Shown: positions 19,369-27,500 of the stretch, piece by piece
Layout: the number at the start of each line of letters is the position of its first letter
Numbering within the stretch: the first letter of the stretch is position 1
Assembly: GCF_018885265.1 (NCBI RefSeq)
Contig: NZ_CP076538.1
Span: forward strand, 1,338,001 to 1,402,000
Origin: Amycolatopsis aidingensis
GTDB taxonomy: Bacteria; Actinomycetota; Actinomycetes; Mycobacteriales; Pseudonocardiaceae
Length of the DNA stretch: 64,000 nucleotides
Reading direction: 5' to 3'
The notes under the pieces: model-generated
Seen by the model: only the letters and a program-made list of their open reading frames with translations
The model's database searches: none
What the model was told of the DNA's origin: nothing
Made by a program: the position numbers and the translations under genes

Positions 19369-19980
19369 TCAGGTGAGACGCGGTGGGTCCAGCTGGGCGA
19401 CTTCTCGTTCGAAGAAACTGTTGATGTCCTCGCCGGAGTCATACAAACTCCTGATGAAGTCCCGCCATAGGGTGACATCACGAGGATCGTCTGACCGGAT
19501 CGCGCCCTCGATGGCACCGTCGCTGTCGTAGCGGACCTCGTAGACCGCTTCCGTGCCGACCGTGACGATCTCCGGCAACCTTTCGTCCACCTCGAACGGT
19601 GCGATCGTGTCCCCGTCCACCACCCGGACGTGCTCGCCGTGCTCACCGCGTTGCCGTTGCGAATGCAGCTGCCACTGGAGGTAAGGCGTCAGCGGCTCCT
19701 CCACGACCCGAACCCGGTACGTGGTGAACCCGTGCCGTGCCACCTTGGCGTAGTAGTCCTTCAGGTTGGCGCTTCGCTCTTCCAGGCGTCGCATGGCTTC
19801 GTCCCATTCGCCCCGGGCGAAGGCTTCCCAGCTTGCGTTCTGCTTCTCCTGGAAGCTCTGTCTCCGTTCGAGTTTCCAGAAGTCGTGTTCCGTGATGCGC
19901 CAGAAGCGAGGGAAGAAGTCATGCAGGTAGTCATCCGGTGTCAGCTGCTCGCCTGCCGGCCGGTGCGGAACCTCAGGCAT
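19369..19980 (-). CDS. DUF6879-family protein
   Basis: A 203-residue soluble protein. The DUF6879-type features are an acidic/aromatic N-terminal half with FW and WEAF segments, and a C-terminal beta-rich half (RVRVVEEPLTPYLQWQL, RVVDGDT, VYEVRYDSDG). The ATG at 19980 follows AGAAGGA and overlaps the stop of the preceding small gene by eight bases. The family is common in actinomycetes beside small regulatory genes and its biochemical role is not known to me. Here it lies between a small conserved partner and an NB-ARC ATPase. Confidence 0.72.
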   Translation of the reverse strand: MPEVPHRPAGEQLTPDDYLHDFFPRFWRITEHDFWKLERRQSFQEKQNASWEAFARGEWDEAMRRLEERSANLKDYYAKVARHGFTTYRVRVVEEPLTPYLQWQLHSQRQRGEHGEHVRVVDGDTIAPFEVDERLPEIVTVGTEAVYEVRYDSDGAIEGAIRSDDPRDVTLWRDFIRSLYDSGEDINSFFEREVAQLDPPRLT

Positions 19981-20242
19981 CGGGTATGTCCTTCTTCGCC
20001 GCAACCAGCATGCCGCGCGGGATGACGACCAGTCGCTCGTCGGCGCCGATGCTCACTCCGACGGGAAGCCTGCCGGTGTAGCTCGCCGTGAGGTCGCGCC
20101 CGATCACCGCGATGTCGCCGTTGTCCAGCTCCCACAGATCGGGGCAGGACGGGTTGTCGTCCGTCATACCCAGGTCCGCGGCCGACCTGCCCAGCCTACG
20201 TTCAAACAGAGATGAAGAATCAGCTTCCCATCTAGCGGACAT
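19973..20242 (-). CDS. Small conserved partner of DUF6879 gene
   Basis: An 89-residue soluble protein (MSARWEADS...), of a kind I recall upstream of DUF6879 genes; function unknown. The ATG at 20242 has GAGGTG six bases ahead. However, a GTG at 20251 lies about where transcription from a perfect TATAAT (minus strand, 20256-20261) would begin, so a leaderless GTG start is also possible. It is the first gene of the cassette with the DUF6879 and NB-ARC genes. Confidence 0.65.
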   Translation of the reverse strand: MSARWEADSSSLFERRLGRSAADLGMTDDNPSCPDLWELDNGDIAVIGRDLTASYTGRLPVGVSIGADERLVVIPRGMLVAAKKDIPDA

Positions 20243-20255
20243 AAAGTTCACCTCT

Positions 20256-20340
20256 ATTATAATATCTAAGTTTCTAACAGTCTTACTAAATATGTTGATC
20301 CAAATTTATAAGATAAAATATTGCAGATAGTATCGTACCG
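20256..20340 (-). promoter_or_regulatory. AT-rich promoter of the DUF6879/NB-ARC cassette
   Basis: The roughly 90 bases ahead of the small partner gene are strikingly AT-rich for this window. On the minus strand a perfect TATAAT lies at 20256-20261, 13 bases before the ATG, with only a weak -35 (AAGACT, 20279-20284). Such a patch is a plausible Lsr2-type silencing target or a trace of acquisition. Confidence 0.55.
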
Positions 20341-20392
20341 GTTTGTATGCTGCGCAGGTGTCGCCTTGACCCATCCGATGCCCGGCAAGGTA

Positions 20393-20408
20393 AGGTTCAC
20401 TCGTTCGC
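20393..20408 (+). repeat. Direct repeat AGGTTCACTCGTTCGC, copy 1
   Basis: A 16-bp exact repeat whose second copy begins 177 bases downstream. It contains GTTC twice, eight bases apart, like a tandem half-site. It could be a regulator site or a duplication boundary. Confidence 0.5.
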
Positions 20409-20569
20409 ACCACATGTGCGCGGTAAATGCTGCGCACCTTTGCTCCTGTCCGCTGGTCAAGCGCCTGATGGGCAGCTGAGCGGTACCGGCCACGAACACA
20501 CCGGCGGCGGCAAGGCAGTCACCCACCGGATACCAGGTGAGACGACGTCAGCTGCCACCCGGCCAGGCG

Positions 20570-20585
20570 AGGTTCACTCGTTCGC
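20570..20585 (+). repeat. Direct repeat AGGTTCACTCGTTCGC, copy 2
   Basis: Second exact copy of the 16-bp repeat at 20393. The six bases before it (CCAGGC) resemble those before copy 1, so the match extends imperfectly to about 24 bases. Confidence 0.5.
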
Positions 20586-20745
20586 GTCGATGCCCGCCGG
20601 GTGACTCCAGCAGCACGGTGGCCGCTGTCCGGCCGGTGAGTGCCTGACTGAGTACACACAGGACGGTGGTTCCGGTACGCGGCTACGATGCCGCGCAGGT
20701 ACGGGGTGAGGACGTTCGCCGAGCGCGAGCTCGCGAAGATCCTCC

Positions 20746-22683
20746 TCACCGCCTCCCGGTGCGAACAGGTACGCGCATCCGGTGTTCTTGGGCGGCACGT
20801 CCCGCGATGAGGAACTGTTCGGGCCGCAGCGCGCGGGCCACGATCCGGGTGTCCCCGATCCATCCGTAGAAGCCCTGCCCGTACCGCCCTGCGAACTGGG
20901 TGCCGCCGAGCGCGAATGGTTTGCCGAGGGTGGTGATGCCCCGCGACTCCTCGGCCGCGTTGCGGGCGATCCGGGAGCCGTCCACGTAGACGGTGGTGTG
21001 CCTGCCGTCGTTCACCACGGCGAGATGCGTCCACCGGCCCATCGGCAGGGCGTGGCTCCACGAGGTGGGGTCGGCGTCCACCGGCACCGGGTACACGACG
21101 AACTGCAGGAACCGCTCCCCGGAGAGGTTCAGGCTGCAGGTCGGTTCGTCCGGGGACCAGCCGCTGTGCTTGCCCGCGTCCCCCGCCCTGCCCTCCCAGC
21201 TCAGGATTCCCATCCAGGCGTGCTCACCCTCGAACGGATCGGGCAGCTTGATGAAGGTCTCGATGGTGTAGCCGAGTTCGAAGGTCATGCTGTTGATCGG
21301 AGCCCCTGGAGTGGCGCGCAGGATCGCACCGCGGTCCGGTCGTTGCCCGCCGCCGAAGCGCAGGCTCGCGTGCGCAGGGGCGGCCTCGTGGTGCTCGGCC
21401 GACCAGGTCAGTGCCTCGGGGCCGCTGGAGTGCAGCAGCCGCGCGGTGAGGTCGTTGCCGTTGCCGGTCAGGTCCCTGGCCACGGTGCCGGGTGGCACCG
21501 GCCTGCCTTCGGTCCCGTCGGCGGGCAGACCGGTGCGGTCGAAGCGCCAGTAGGCGACCGTGCCCCAGGGCAGCACCGCACCGGGCGGGCGCGGTGGTGG
21601 CAGCACCGGCGGGGCGAACCCGGCGAAGCGCCGGTCGAAGTCGATCTCGACGCTGAACCGGTCGACCTCCCCGGTGAGCTCGACGGTCTCGGCCTCCAGC
21701 GGGCTGCGCCGGGCGACGTCCTTGGCCCGCAGCCAGGGAGAGAAGGTCTCCACGTCGATGACGTTCCTCGCCAGGTCGAACCGGTACAGCCGGATCATCC
21801 CGGCACCGCCGTAGTAGCGGTCCTGGTAGTTGGTGATGTGCAGGTGCACCGCGTTGCCGTGGTCGTTGGTCATGGTCGTGCGTCCCGGCGGCCAGTAGTG
21901 CCCGCCGATCGCGAGGAAGATCTGGTCATTGCCACGGATCAGCCGGTCCCACAGCCACCGCCCGTGCTCGGAAAGGTGTGCCTGCCCGGTGTCCTGCGCC
22001 CACACCAGATCGTGCGTGGTCAGGACGGCCGGCAGTCCGGGGTGATCGTCCAGCACCCCCTGGGCCCACCGGATTCCGGCCTCCGAGGTGCGCCAGTCCA
22101 GCGCCAGCACCAGCCAGTCGCGCTCGCCGGCCGGTACCAGGTGGAAGCTGTGGTAGCCGTCCGGTGAGGCACCGCCGAAGGTCTCGCTCCGCCGGAACCG
22201 GTGCGGGCCGAAGGTGCGCAGGTAGGGAGTGTCCCCGCGCTGGTCGTCGGTGCCGGAGTCGATGTCGTGGTTACCGGCCAGCACGCTGTAGGGCAGCCTG
22301 CCGTCGGCCGCCCGGAACACCCGGTCGGCCAGCCGCAGCTCGGCCTCGGTGCCGTGCTCGGTGACATCGCCGAGGTGGGCCGTGAAGACCAGGTTGGTCT
22401 CCCGGCGCGAGCGGAGGAGATAGCGCAGGGCCGCGCGGACCGGCTCGTGGTCCGATCCGCCCTGGTCGAACAGGTACTGGGTATCGGGCAGCACGGCGAT
22501 GGTGAACCGGGGCGCGTCCCGGTCCGGCCCGCCGCCAGCCTCCGCTGTGGCCGCGGTCAGCGGGCCCGCAGCCGCCACCGCGATCGGGGTCCCCACGGCG
22601 GCCCGCAGCAGCCTGCGGCGCGACACGTCCGTGGCGTCCTGCTGGGTGTCCTGAGCTTGCTGGGGTTCCGGCGTGGTGTCCAC
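20746..22683 (-). CDS. Tat-exported metallophosphoesterase with LamG domain
   Basis: A 645-residue exported protein. A twin-arginine signal (SRRRLLRAAVG near residue 21) predicts Tat export. The calcineurin-type phosphoesterase domain (about 58-330) shows LPDTQ, LGDVTE, GNHD, TTHD and GGHY metal-binding motifs. The C-terminal part (about 390-630) is a concanavalin/LamG-like beta-sandwich with WTHLAVVNDG and TVYVDGSRI. The GTG at 22683 follows GGAGG. It may cleave phosphate esters of extracellular polymers or nucleotides. It is transcribed divergently from the LtrA pair. Confidence 0.85.
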   Translation of the reverse strand: MDTTPEPQQAQDTQQDATDVSRRRLLRAAVGTPIAVAAAGPLTAATAEAGGGPDRDAPRFTIAVLPDTQYLFDQGGSDHEPVRAALRYLLRSRRETNLVFTAHLGDVTEHGTEAELRLADRVFRAADGRLPYSVLAGNHDIDSGTDDQRGDTPYLRTFGPHRFRRSETFGGASPDGYHSFHLVPAGERDWLVLALDWRTSEAGIRWAQGVLDDHPGLPAVLTTHDLVWAQDTGQAHLSEHGRWLWDRLIRGNDQIFLAIGGHYWPPGRTTMTNDHGNAVHLHITNYQDRYYGGAGMIRLYRFDLARNVIDVETFSPWLRAKDVARRSPLEAETVELTGEVDRFSVEIDFDRRFAGFAPPVLPPPRPPGAVLPWGTVAYWRFDRTGLPADGTEGRPVPPGTVARDLTGNGNDLTARLLHSSGPEALTWSAEHHEAAPAHASLRFGGGQRPDRGAILRATPGAPINSMTFELGYTIETFIKLPDPFEGEHAWMGILSWEGRAGDAGKHSGWSPDEPTCSLNLSGERFLQFVVYPVPVDADPTSWSHALPMGRWTHLAVVNDGRHTTVYVDGSRIARNAAEESRGITTLGKPFALGGTQFAGRYGQGFYGWIGDTRIVARALRPEQFLIAGRAAQEHRMRVPVRTGRR

Positions 22684-22819
22684 GCGGCCAGCCTCCGCAA
22701 CCCGGCTGGCGATCGGGTGACATGTGCGCGAACACCCGAGGTACAGGCACTCAACCGGGGGACACCGGCGCGCCGTGTCCCGCGGCCGGACTCGCGCTCC
22801 GCTGCCCTAACCTGCCGGT

Positions 22820-24001
22820 ATGCACTCCCGTACCATCCCCGGTACCGTCCTGCGGGACCGGAAGTCGGGCACGGCGCCCGAGGTCGGCGCGATCGAGCTG
22901 TTCTTCGATCTCGTCTACGTGTTCGCCGTCATCCAGCTCTCCCACTTCCTGACCGCCCATCTGAGCGGCACCGGGGTACTGCAGGCCGCGATCCTGTTCC
23001 TCGCCGTGTGGTGGGGGTGGAACTACACGGCCTGGGCGATGAACTGGCTCAACCCGGACAACGTACTGGTCCGGGTGCTGCTGGCGGTCCTGATGCTGGC
23101 CAGCCTTGGGATGTCGGTGGCGCTGCCCGCGGCCTTCAAGGACGAGGCGCTGCTGTTCGCTGGCTCGTATCTGCTGCTGCAACTACTACGCAGCGCCTTC
23201 ATGGTCTGGGCCTGCCGTGGCCGCCAGCTGGGTGCGAACTACGCCCGGCTGCTGGCCTACAGCGCCCTTGCCGGGGTCTGCTGGCTGCTCGGTGCCTTCC
23301 TCCCCGAGCACCAGCTGTGGCTGTGGGCGCTGGCGGTTGTGATCGACTACGCCGCGCCGATGGTCAGCTTCGCCATCCCCGGCTTCGGCTCGGCCCCGAT
23401 GCGCACCTGGCCACTGCACCGCGAGCACCTCGCCGAGCGGAACCGGCTGGTGTTCATCATCGCCCTCGGCGAGTCGATTCTGATCATGGGGTTCACGCTG
23501 ACCGAGCTGGAGCTCACCGCGCCCGTGGTGACCGCGACCCTGATCGGCTTCTTCGGCCTCGTGCTGCTGTGGTGGAACTACTTTGCCGTCCCGGCGGGCG
23601 GTGAACGGGAGGCGGACCCGGAAGGGGAACAGCAGACCGCCATCGCCCGCTCGGCATTCGCCTACGCGCATGCGGTCATGATCGCCGGTGCGATCGTGGT
23701 GGCGGTTTCCATCGAGCAGATCACCATGCATCCGACCGGGCACCTGGACGCCGCAGTGATCGGCTGCGTCACCGGCGGCCCCGTGCTGTACCTGCTGGGC
23801 AACCTGCTCTACAGCTATGCCCGCACCGGGGTGCTCGCCTGGTCCCGGGTGGTCGTGATCGGGCTGCTGGTGGCACTGGCGGTGCTGGCAGGCAGCACGC
23901 ACTTCCTCAGCCCGCTGGCCCTTGCCGGGCTGGCGACCCTGTGCATGCTCGGGCTCGCGGTCTTCTCCACCCGCGCCGAACCGCGGCCGGAGCGTGGGTG
24001 A
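22820..24001 (+). CDS. LtrA-family membrane protein 1
   Basis: A 393-residue protein of the low-temperature-requirement A family. It begins with the family signature ELFFDLVYVFAV near residue 24 and has about ten to twelve membrane spans. The motif RNRLVFIIALGESILIMG lies at 212-229. The molecular function of LtrA proteins is not established. There is no Shine-Dalgarno before the ATG at 22820. Its stop overlaps the GTG of a second LtrA gene by four bases, so the two are co-translated. Confidence 0.85.
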   Translation: MHSRTIPGTVLRDRKSGTAPEVGAIELFFDLVYVFAVIQLSHFLTAHLSGTGVLQAAILFLAVWWGWNYTAWAMNWLNPDNVLVRVLLAVLMLASLGMSVALPAAFKDEALLFAGSYLLLQLLRSAFMVWACRGRQLGANYARLLAYSALAGVCWLLGAFLPEHQLWLWALAVVIDYAAPMVSFAIPGFGSAPMRTWPLHREHLAERNRLVFIIALGESILIMGFTLTELELTAPVVTATLIGFFGLVLLWWNYFAVPAGGEREADPEGEQQTAIARSAFAYAHAVMIAGAIVVAVSIEQITMHPTGHLDAAVIGCVTGGPVLYLLGNLLYSYARTGVLAWSRVVVIGLLVALAVLAGSTHFLSPLALAGLATLCMLGLAVFSTRAEPRPERG

Positions 24002-25161
24002 CCGCCCCGCTCTACCGCCCCATGCGGGCGCGCGACCCGGCGGAGTCGCGCGGCCAGACCCCGCTGGAGCTGCTGTTCGATCTGGCCTTCGCGGCCGCGT
24101 CGGGCACCGCGGCCATCCAGTTCGCGGACACCCTGCGCGCGGCCGGGCCTGCCGGGGCCACCCTGGCCTTCGCGCTGGTGTTCTTCGCCATCTGGTGGGC
24201 CTGGCTGAACTTCAGCTGGCTGATGTCAGCCTACGACCCTGGCGACGGCGTGACCTGGCTGGTGACCACGGTGCAGGTCCTCGGTGCCTGCGTGCTGGCG
24301 GCCGGGGTGCCCGCGGCGGCGTCCGAGCAGGACTTCACCGTCATCACGATCGGTTACGCCGTCATGCGGCTCCCGCTGGCCGCGCAGTGGTTGCGGGCCG
24401 CGGCCGGAGACCCCGCCCGGCGGGCCACCTGCCTGCGGTACGCGGCGGGGCTGCTGGTGCTGCAGGTGGCCTGGCTGGGCAGGCTCGCCCTGCCGCAGGG
24501 GTGGCAACTGCCGGTGTTCTTCCTGCTCGCCGCGGCCGAGTTCGTGGTCCCGGCCTTGGCGCGGCAGGCCGGCCGGATGCCGACCAACCCCGGCCATCTC
24601 GCCGGGCGGTACGGCCGCTTCACCCTGACGGTCGCCGCGCAGGTGGTGGCCGCGGCCATCTTCGCCATCCAGCAGGCCCTCGCCGGGGACGCCGCCCGCG
24701 CGCCGCTGGTCACGGTGGCGGTGCTGGCGGTCGGCGTCGTCGCCTGCCTGCTGTGGCTGTACCACGCGCCGCCGCACGCCCGGCTCGCGGCAGGCCCGTT
24801 GCCGAGGCTGTGGGAGTACGGGCACTTCCCGATCGTGGCAGCCGTCGGGGCGGTCGGCGCCGGTGCCCGGTTCCTCGCCGAGGCGATCGGCTCCAATGCC
24901 GTGGGGCAACGGTGGGCTGCCTACCCGCTGGCGCTCGCGGTGGCCGCCGCGCTGACCTCGATCTGGCTGGTCTGCGTGCTGCCTGCCGGGCGGGGGACCG
25001 GCCGGTTCCTGGTCCGCTATCCAGCCTGTGTCGCGCTGATCTTGCTGGCGCCGATGGCCGTCCCCTGGCCGCTGTGGGCGGCAGGAGCCGTCGCGCTGCT
25101 GCTGCTCGCACTGGCCGCGACCGAACACCGTGCCTGGATCGCCTTCCCGGACACAACCTAA
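23998..25161 (+). CDS. LtrA-family membrane protein 2
   Basis: A 387-residue second LtrA-like protein, diverged from its neighbour. It keeps the N-terminal signature (ELLFDLAFAAAS near residue 23) and WWAWLNFSW, but the second conserved block is altered to EYGHFPIVAAVG. About ten to twelve membrane helices are expected. The GTG at 23998 overlaps the upstream stop (GTGA). Its TAA overlaps the stop of the convergent TetR gene by four bases. The pair may form a heteromer. Confidence 0.8.
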   Translation: MTAPLYRPMRARDPAESRGQTPLELLFDLAFAAASGTAAIQFADTLRAAGPAGATLAFALVFFAIWWAWLNFSWLMSAYDPGDGVTWLVTTVQVLGACVLAAGVPAAASEQDFTVITIGYAVMRLPLAAQWLRAAAGDPARRATCLRYAAGLLVLQVAWLGRLALPQGWQLPVFFLLAAAEFVVPALARQAGRMPTNPGHLAGRYGRFTLTVAAQVVAAAIFAIQQALAGDAARAPLVTVAVLAVGVVACLLWLYHAPPHARLAAGPLPRLWEYGHFPIVAAVGAVGAGARFLAEAIGSNAVGQRWAAYPLALAVAAALTSIWLVCVLPAGRGTGRFLVRYPACVALILLAPMAVPWPLWAAGAVALLLLALAATEHRAWIAFPDTT

Positions 25162-25781
25162 GTCACGATGCTGCGTTCGATGGCCTCGGTGGCGAACCGG
25201 ACGAGGCGCCTGCGCGGGACCCTGCCCTGCCGGGAGCCGCCGAGCAGCAGGTCGTCGGCGACCCCGATCAGCGCGTCCCACACCCAGTGCGCCACGGCCG
25301 GGTCCTCCACCAGGGTCTGCCCCGCGGCCTCGGCCGTCTCCCGCAGGGTCTGCTCCAGCGTGCGCAGGGTGTTCCGGTAGAGCGTCGCGGAGGTCACCAC
25401 ACCCTTGTTCCGCCTGCCGCTCGCCAGCACCTTCGCCTCCCACTGCGGTGCCGAGCGGCCCAGCTTGCGCCACAGCTCGGTGATCTGCGGCAGGATCTCC
25501 CGCAGCACCCCCGCGATACCGAGCAGGCGATCCACCTCCTCCAGCGTCGCCCGTACCTGCTCGAGCCTGCGGGCGGTGAGCGCGACGAAGACCTCCTCCT
25601 TGCCGTCGAAGTACTGGTAGACGGTACCGGCGCTGACGCCGGCGCCTGCGGCGATCGCGCGGATCGTCAGCGCCGGGTAGCCGGACTCCTCGAGCAGCCC
25701 CTCGGCGGAGGCGAGGATATCCCGCCTGCGCCCTTCGGTGTCGCCCCACGCGGTACCGGGCTGCACGTTGGTCTGAGCCAT
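25158..25781 (-). CDS. TetR-family repressor of the sulfation genes
   Basis: A 207-residue TetR regulator. The N-terminal HTH (IRAIAAGAGVSAGTVYQYF) is at about residues 34-52, followed by an all-helical ligand domain. The ATG at 25781 lies six bases after a TACAGT -10 box, implying a leaderless mRNA. Two palindromes of the form TTGRACA-N-TGTYCAA lie in the divergent promoter and a third precedes the sulfotransferase operon, so I infer that it represses itself, the PAPS genes and the sulfotransferase genes. Its ligand is unknown; a lipid or steroid-CoA is a reasonable guess. Confidence 0.85.
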   Translation of the reverse strand: MAQTNVQPGTAWGDTEGRRRDILASAEGLLEESGYPALTIRAIAAGAGVSAGTVYQYFDGKEEVFVALTARRLEQVRATLEEVDRLLGIAGVLREILPQITELWRKLGRSAPQWEAKVLASGRRNKGVVTSATLYRNTLRTLEQTLRETAEAAGQTLVEDPAVAHWVWDALIGVADDLLLGGSRQGRVPRRRLVRFATEAIERSIVT

Positions 25782-25787
25782 GAATCC

Positions 25788-25853
25788 ACTGTACCGCAGG
25801 GGTGAACAATGTTCAGTCCAGGTATTGGACATTGTTCAATATGCCGCTACCGT
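25788..25853. promoter_or_regulatory. Divergent leaderless promoters with two TetR operators
   Basis: Rightwards: TTGGAC (25825-25830), 17-bp spacer, TACCGT (25848-25853), then the phosphatase ATG at 25860. Leftwards: CTGAAC (25811-25816), 17 bp, TACAGT (25788-25793), then the tetR ATG at 25781. Operator A, TGAACAATGTTCA (25803-25815), is a perfect palindrome over the leftward -35. Operator B, TTGGACATTGTTCAA (25825-25839), has one mismatch and covers the rightward -35. Confidence 0.7.
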
Positions 25854-25859
25854 TGCCCC

Positions 25860-26600
25860 ATGACGAACGATGACGCGGCGCTGGCCCGCCGGATCGCCGC
25901 CGAAGCGGGCACCCTGCTGACCAGCCTGCGGGAAGGGCGGGAGGAGTACGCCGATATCGGCGCGCGTGGTGATCGCGCGGCACAGGAGTACCTTGCCGGC
26001 GAACTGCGGGCGCACCGGCCAGGGGATGCCGTGCTCTCCGAGGAGGCGGCGGACGATCCCGCCCGGTTGACCGCCGAGCGGGTGTGGATCATCGACCCGC
26101 TGGACGGCACCGTGGAGTTCGGCGAGCAGGGGCGGGTCGACTGGGCGGTCCATGTGGCGTTGTGGCAGGCGGGCGACCTGGCCGCGGCCGCCGTCGCACT
26201 GCCCGCGCTGGACCGGGTTTATGGCACCGATGACGAACTACCGCTTCCCGTGCGACCCGCGGGCGGGATCCGCATCGCGGTGAGCAGGACCCGCCCACCC
26301 GCGCAGGCTCGCGAGGTGGCCGCGGCCGTCGGTGCCGAGCTGGTGCCGATGGGCAGCGCGGGCTACAAGGTGCTGGCGGTCGTCCGCGGCGAGGCCGAGG
26401 CCTACCTGCACGGCGGCGGCCAGTACGAATGGGACTCCGCCGCTCCGGTGGCCATCGCCAGGGCGGCGGGCCTGCACACCTCCCGGCTGGACGGGAGCCC
26501 GCTGCGCTACAACAACCGCGACCCCCGCCTGCCCGATCTGCTGGTGTGCCGGCCGGAGCTGGCCGAGGACATCCTCGCGGAGCTGGCGACCGTGGGGTGA
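25860..26600 (+). CDS. cysQ: PAP phosphatase-like inositol monophosphatase family protein
   Basis: A 246-residue Mg-dependent phosphatase of the IMPase/CysQ superfamily. The metal motifs are SEEAADD near residue 60, DPLDGTVEF at about 79-87 and WDSAAPVAIA near 190. In sulfation pathways such enzymes hydrolyse 3'-phosphoadenosine 5'-phosphate, the by-product that inhibits sulfotransferases. The position three bases ahead of cysD supports that role over inositol phosphate hydrolysis. The ATG is seven bases after a -10 box and has no Shine-Dalgarno, so it is probably leaderless. Confidence 0.8.
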   Translation: MTNDDAALARRIAAEAGTLLTSLREGREEYADIGARGDRAAQEYLAGELRAHRPGDAVLSEEAADDPARLTAERVWIIDPLDGTVEFGEQGRVDWAVHVALWQAGDLAAAAVALPALDRVYGTDDELPLPVRPAGGIRIAVSRTRPPAQAREVAAAVGAELVPMGSAGYKVLAVVRGEAEAYLHGGGQYEWDSAAPVAIARAAGLHTSRLDGSPLRYNNRDPRLPDLLVCRPELAEDILAELATVG

Positions 26601-26603
26601 ACG

Positions 26604-27500
26604 ATGCTCAGCTACCTCGACCGGCTGGAAGCCGACAGTATCGACATCTTTCGCGAGGCGGTCGCCGAAAGCGAGCGGCCGGTGCTGCTCTACTCCATCG
26701 GCAAGGACAGCTCGGTACTGCTGCATCTGGCGCGTAAGGCTTTCTACCCGAGCCTTCCACCCTTCCCTTTGTTGCATGTGGACACCACATGGAAGTTCCG
26801 CGAGATGATCGCCTTCCGGGACGAGACGGCGCGGCGGCTCGGCCTCGAGCTCATCGTGCATCGCAACCCGGAGGGCCTTGCCAAGGGCATCAACCCCTTC
26901 GACCACGGTTCGGCGCGGCACACGGACCTGTGGAAGACCCAGGGGCTGCGCCAGGCGATGGAGCACAACCGGTTCGACCTCGCCTTCGGCGGCGCGCGCC
27001 GGGATGAGGAGGCGTCCAGGGCCAAGGAAAGGGTGTTCTCCTTCCGCACCGCGCAGCACCGGTGGGATCCGAAGGACCAGCGCCCCGAGCTGTGGCGGCT
27101 GTACAACACCCGGATCGGCCCGGGGGAGAGTATCCGGGTCTTCCCGCTCTCCAACTGGACCGAACTCGACGTATGGCGCTACATCGAGCGTGAGCGCATT
27201 CCGATCGTGCCGCTGTACTTCGCGGCCGAACGACCCGTGGTGGAGCGGGACGGAGTGCTGATCATGGTGGACGACGACCGGATGCCGCTGGCCGAGGGCG
27301 AGGTGCCGCAGCGGCGCCTGGTCCGCTTCCGCACGCTGGGCTGCTACCCGCTGACCGGGGCGGTGCCGAGCCAGGCCCGGACGGTGCCGGAGATCGTCGC
27401 CGAAATGCGCACCGCCACCACCTCGGAACGGCAGGGGAGGGTCATCGACCGGGACCAGTCCGGCTCGATGGAGCGCAAGAAGCAGGAGGGGTACTTCTGA
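26604..27500 (+). CDS. cysD: Sulfate adenylyltransferase subunit 2
   Basis: A 298-residue CysD. The PP-loop motif SIGKDSS is at residues 31-37, and the family ends in the conserved ERKKQEGYF. With CysN it makes adenosine 5'-phosphosulfate from ATP and sulfate, driven by GTP hydrolysis in CysN. It starts three bases after the phosphatase stop and its TGA overlaps the ATG of cysNC, so the three genes form one operon. Length matches the family. No cysH or cysI lies nearby, so the operon looks built for sulfation rather than cysteine synthesis. Confidence 0.95.
   Translation: MLSYLDRLEADSIDIFREAVAESERPVLLYSIGKDSSVLLHLARKAFYPSLPPFPLLHVDTTWKFREMIAFRDETARRLGLELIVHRNPEGLAKGINPFDHGSARHTDLWKTQGLRQAMEHNRFDLAFGGARRDEEASRAKERVFSFRTAQHRWDPKDQRPELWRLYNTRIGPGESIRVFPLSNWTELDVWRYIERERIPIVPLYFAAERPVVERDGVLIMVDDDRMPLAEGEVPQRRLVRFRTLGCYPLTGAVPSQARTVPEIVAEMRTATTSERQGRVIDRDQSGSMERKKQEGYF

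Larger units (their letters stand above)
20341..20745. other. Intergenic region with direct repeat
   Basis: About 400 bases between the AT-rich promoter and the end of the metallophosphoesterase gene. I see no credible gene. It holds two copies of AGGTTCACTCGTTCGC (20393-20408, 20570-20585), each preceded by GGC(A/C)AGG, and otherwise degenerate GC-rich sequence that may be eroded coding DNA. Confidence 0.4.

Noticed and set aside
20266..20526. Possible small minus-strand gene upstream of the DUF6879 cassette
   Set aside because: No ribosome-binding site, crosses the AT-rich promoter, no recognisable features.
20393..20585. Direct repeats as phage att sites or a tRNA T-arm remnant
   Set aside because: GGTTCACTC only superficially resembles a T-loop; no tRNA body, integrase or mobile gene is nearby.
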